From Alphaproteobacteria bacterium (GTDB lineage Bacteria > Pseudomonadota > Alphaproteobacteria > Micavibrionales > Micavibrionaceae), in NCBI GenBank assembly GCA_023301785.1, contig JALZUF010000112.1, forward strand, positions 1 through 6,335: DNA of 6,335 bases, given 5' to 3'. The translations under genes were made by a program, and so were the position numbers. Of this stretch, positions 5,225-6,335 are shown one piece after another (within the stretch, counting starts at the first letter, position 1; each line of letters opens with the position of its first letter). The notes under the pieces were generated by a model that was not told where the DNA came from, did not search any database, and saw nothing but the letters and a program-made list of their open reading frames with translations.

Positions 5225-5860
5225 ATGAATGACACGTTACTCGATAATGAAATACCAAAGAAATTTAAAAACCCAGAAACTGGTGAAGTGAATGTGACTG
5301 CTATGGCAAAGTCCTATAAGGCCTTAGAGCATAAAATGTCGCAAGCACCGACATTGCCCAAAAGCCATAGTGAGTATTGTATTGATTGCACGCACGGTGT
5401 GTTTGATCCTGATGAAGACTTGAACCGCAGAATGTTTGAAAAAGGCTTCACGAACGACCAAGTTCAATTTGTTTATGATATTGCTGCTGAAAAAATGGTG
5501 CCAATGGTTGTTGAAATGGCTGGAGATTTTCAGGCTGATCGTGAAGTTGAGAAACTTATCGAACATTTTGGCGGTGTTGATAAATGGAAAGAAATCTCCA
5601 GACAGCTTCTTGCCTTTGGTCAAAAGAACTTACCAGCAGACGCATTAGATTCTCTTTCTAGTTCTTTTGAGGGTGTTTTGGCACTGCATAATATGATGAA
5701 TAATGAAGAGCCTAAAATCTCAAACGGCGGAGGGGCAATGAGAAGTGATGGTACGATGGAACTTCAATCTATGATGAAAGATCCAAAGTATTGGCGTGAC
5801 AAAGATCCCTCTTTTGTTGCGAAGGTAACAGAAGGCTTTCAACGTATGTACGGTAAATAA
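5225..5860 (+). CDS. T7-type capsid assembly (scaffold) protein
   Basis: Scaffold proteins fill the prohead, guide polymerisation of the major capsid protein and leave before or during packaging. This 211-residue acidic, helical protein begins with a motif typical of T7-like scaffolds as I recall them: KFKNPETGEVNVTAMAKSYK (13-32), then ALEHKM. A conserved core follows (FGGVDKWKEISRQLLAFGQK, 115-134), then a glycine-rich linker (168-170) and a C-terminal MMKDPKYWRDKDPSFVAKVT (183-202) block ending in GFQRMYGK. In this class the C-terminal end is the part that contacts capsid protein, so its preservation hints that a partner capsid exists. A strong AAGGAG (5211-5216) lies eight bases before the ATG. 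In T7 the next gene is the major capsid; here the next gene is a convergent PilZ gene. Confidence 0.9.
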   Translation: MNDTLLDNEIPKKFKNPETGEVNVTAMAKSYKALEHKMSQAPTLPKSHSEYCIDCTHGVFDPDEDLNRRMFEKGFTNDQVQFVYDIAAEKMVPMVVEMAGDFQADREVEKLIEHFGGVDKWKEISRQLLAFGQKNLPADALDSLSSSFEGVLALHNMMNNEEPKISNGGGAMRSDGTMELQSMMKDPKYWRDKDPSFVAKVTEGFQRMYGK

Positions 5861-5867
5861 AGAAGCG

Positions 5868-6251
5868 TTAAATTTGAGAGTTTACAAACTCTTGAGCCAC
5901 GTAATCATTTAAAACATGATTAAACTGACGGTCAATATTTTGAGTAAGGGGCGCGAATTCGATGACAAATCGTTCGCGTCCTTTTCGTAAGATACGACCA
6001 CTATGGAGAACATCAATGACACGATCAGCTAATTTAAAGCGTAATGTCACTGTTTTGACTTCGTTTACACCAAATGTACGGTCATCACCGGTTAGTAAGA
6101 CGCCGCCTTTACTCCAATTTTGGATAGGGAATGACACACCATCAATGACACCAATACAGTTATCAGCTTCACGACGCGTGTGTTCTCTGCGTGCATCCTG
6201 ATCGTCATTGCTTGTGCGGTTTTTAAGTGATTGTAGTATATTTGAAAACAT
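5868..6251 (-). CDS. PilZ-domain protein, probable cyclic-di-GMP receptor
   Basis: PilZ domains bind cyclic di-GMP and couple it to motility, exopolysaccharide or surface behaviour. The 127-residue protein carries the arginine motif within RREHTRRE (21-28; R22 and R26 give RxxxR) and the second motif NWSKGG (45-50), fitting [D/N]xSxxG. A beta-rich body follows to about residue 100 (VKTVTLRFKL, GRILRKGRERFVIEFAPL) and then a C-terminal helix. Both ligand motifs look intact, so binding is plausible. It stands alone with no effector domain. The ATG has GGGAG nine bases upstream (minus strand). The gene converges on the scaffold gene with only seven bases between stops and is likely a host gene marking the edge of the phage-derived cassette. 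Confidence 0.9.
   Translation of the reverse strand: MFSNILQSLKNRTSNDDQDARREHTRREADNCIGVIDGVSFPIQNWSKGGVLLTGDDRTFGVNEVKTVTLRFKLADRVIDVLHSGRILRKGRERFVIEFAPLTQNIDRQFNHVLNDYVAQEFVNSQI
5877..5892. terminator. small hairpin at the convergent gene ends, weak terminator candidate
   Basis: AGAGTTT (5877-5883) and AAACTCT (5886-5892) are perfect inverted halves, giving a six-pair stem with a four-base loop. It lies 16 bases past the scaffold stop and inside the last codons of the PilZ gene. Neither side has a proper run of T; the minus-strand continuation is only moderately T-rich. It could act weakly in both directions or be chance. Confidence 0.25.
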
Positions 6252-6275
6252 AAAATGAAACTCCCTAAACTAAAT

Positions 6276-6302
6276 ACTATAGACATAAGTATAAAAATAC
6301 AA
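6276..6302 (-). promoter_or_regulatory. possible promoter of the PilZ gene
   Basis: On the minus strand TTGTAT (6302-6297) and TATAGT (6281-6276) resemble -35 and -10 elements, but the 15-base spacer is short. The surrounding 84 bases to the window edge are very AT-rich, so chance matches are easy. No other gene or clear repeat is visible in this stretch. Confidence 0.3.
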
Positions 6303-6335
6303 ATTTATTTATAAAATAATACAAATAAAGCTTGA

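Larger units (their letters stand above)
2263..5860 (+). mobile_element. phage-derived T7-like head module (six genes, incomplete)
   Basis: Six plus-strand genes with gaps of 2 to 37 bases run from an SOS-type promoter to the convergent PilZ gene. A gp7.3-like gene, the portal and the capsid assembly gene follow T7 order, with a Bbp19-like gene between the last two. All frames are open and most genes have good ribosome binding sites, so this does not look like a decaying prophage. Major capsid, tail tube, internal core, terminase, lysis, polymerase and integrase genes are missing from the window, and I found no flanking attachment repeat or tRNA. Base composition looks like that of the neighbours. 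Candidate explanations are a domesticated module of a dispersed gene-transfer-agent-like system, or a prophage remnant. Confidence 0.75.

Noticed and set aside
5324..5648. Open frames on both strands within the scaffold gene (minus 5324-5623, plus 5436-5648).
   Set aside because: They overlap an intact scaffold gene with clear family motifs, and their translations look random.
43..5870. The nine-base match GAAGCGTTA near 42-50 and at 5862-5870 as a possible pair of flanking attachment repeats.
   Set aside because: Nine-base matches are expected by chance many times in 6.3 kb, and the first copy is separated from the cassette by three host genes.
5962..6286. Open frames opposite and out of frame with the PilZ gene, including a 64-codon minus-strand frame with a hydrophobic start.
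   Set aside because: The PilZ frame has both ligand motifs and a good ribosome binding site; the others are shadows.
1..6335. CRISPR array, tRNA, rRNA, riboswitch or insertion sequence.
   Set aside because: I saw no spaced repeats, cloverleaf, transposase or terminal inverted repeats anywhere in the window.

Overview
The window comes from an AT-rich bacterium, most likely an alphaproteobacterium. Three things point there: the protein sequence style of its NAD kinase, orotate phosphoribosyltransferase and S24-type regulator; a direct-repeat site GAAC-N7-GAAC, the form of SOS box described for alphaproteobacterial LexA; and head genes whose sequences I associate with alphaproteobacterial T7-like loci. 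Genus and species cannot be read from the sequence.

Left part (about 1-2260): a possible C-terminal tail of a plus-strand gene ends at 51. Three minus-strand genes follow, which read in transcription order as an S24/LexA-like HTH regulator (2156-1509), pyrE (1493-837) and nadK (832-56). The gaps are 15 and 4 bases, so they probably form one operon. A perfect 20-base palindrome at 2170-2189 overlaps the likely -10 element of that operon and is a good candidate for an autoregulatory operator.

Middle part (about 2263-5860): a divergent, tightly packed plus-strand set of six intact genes. In order: an unrecognised 131-aa protein, a 137-aa protein with a possible permuted papain-like Cys/His arrangement, an 84-aa protein resembling T7 gp7.3, a T7-type portal (head-to-tail connector), a Bbp19-like small protein, and a T7-type capsid assembly (scaffold) protein. 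The portal and scaffold genes, and the gp7.3-like gene just before them, follow T7 order, but the major capsid gene expected next is absent. There is also no terminase, tail, integrase or lysis gene in the window. The cassette promoter carries the GAAC-N7-GAAC box across its start region, so the module is probably induced by DNA damage.

Right part (5868-6335): a convergent minus-strand PilZ-domain gene ends seven bases from the scaffold gene, closing the cassette, and is followed by an AT-rich upstream region.

Best overall reading: a chromosomal, possibly domesticated, T7-like head module sitting back to back with an SOS-type repressor. It may be one piece of a gene-transfer-agent-like or split phage system whose other parts lie elsewhere. 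The domestication and the dispersed parts are inference; the gene content and the box are seen directly.
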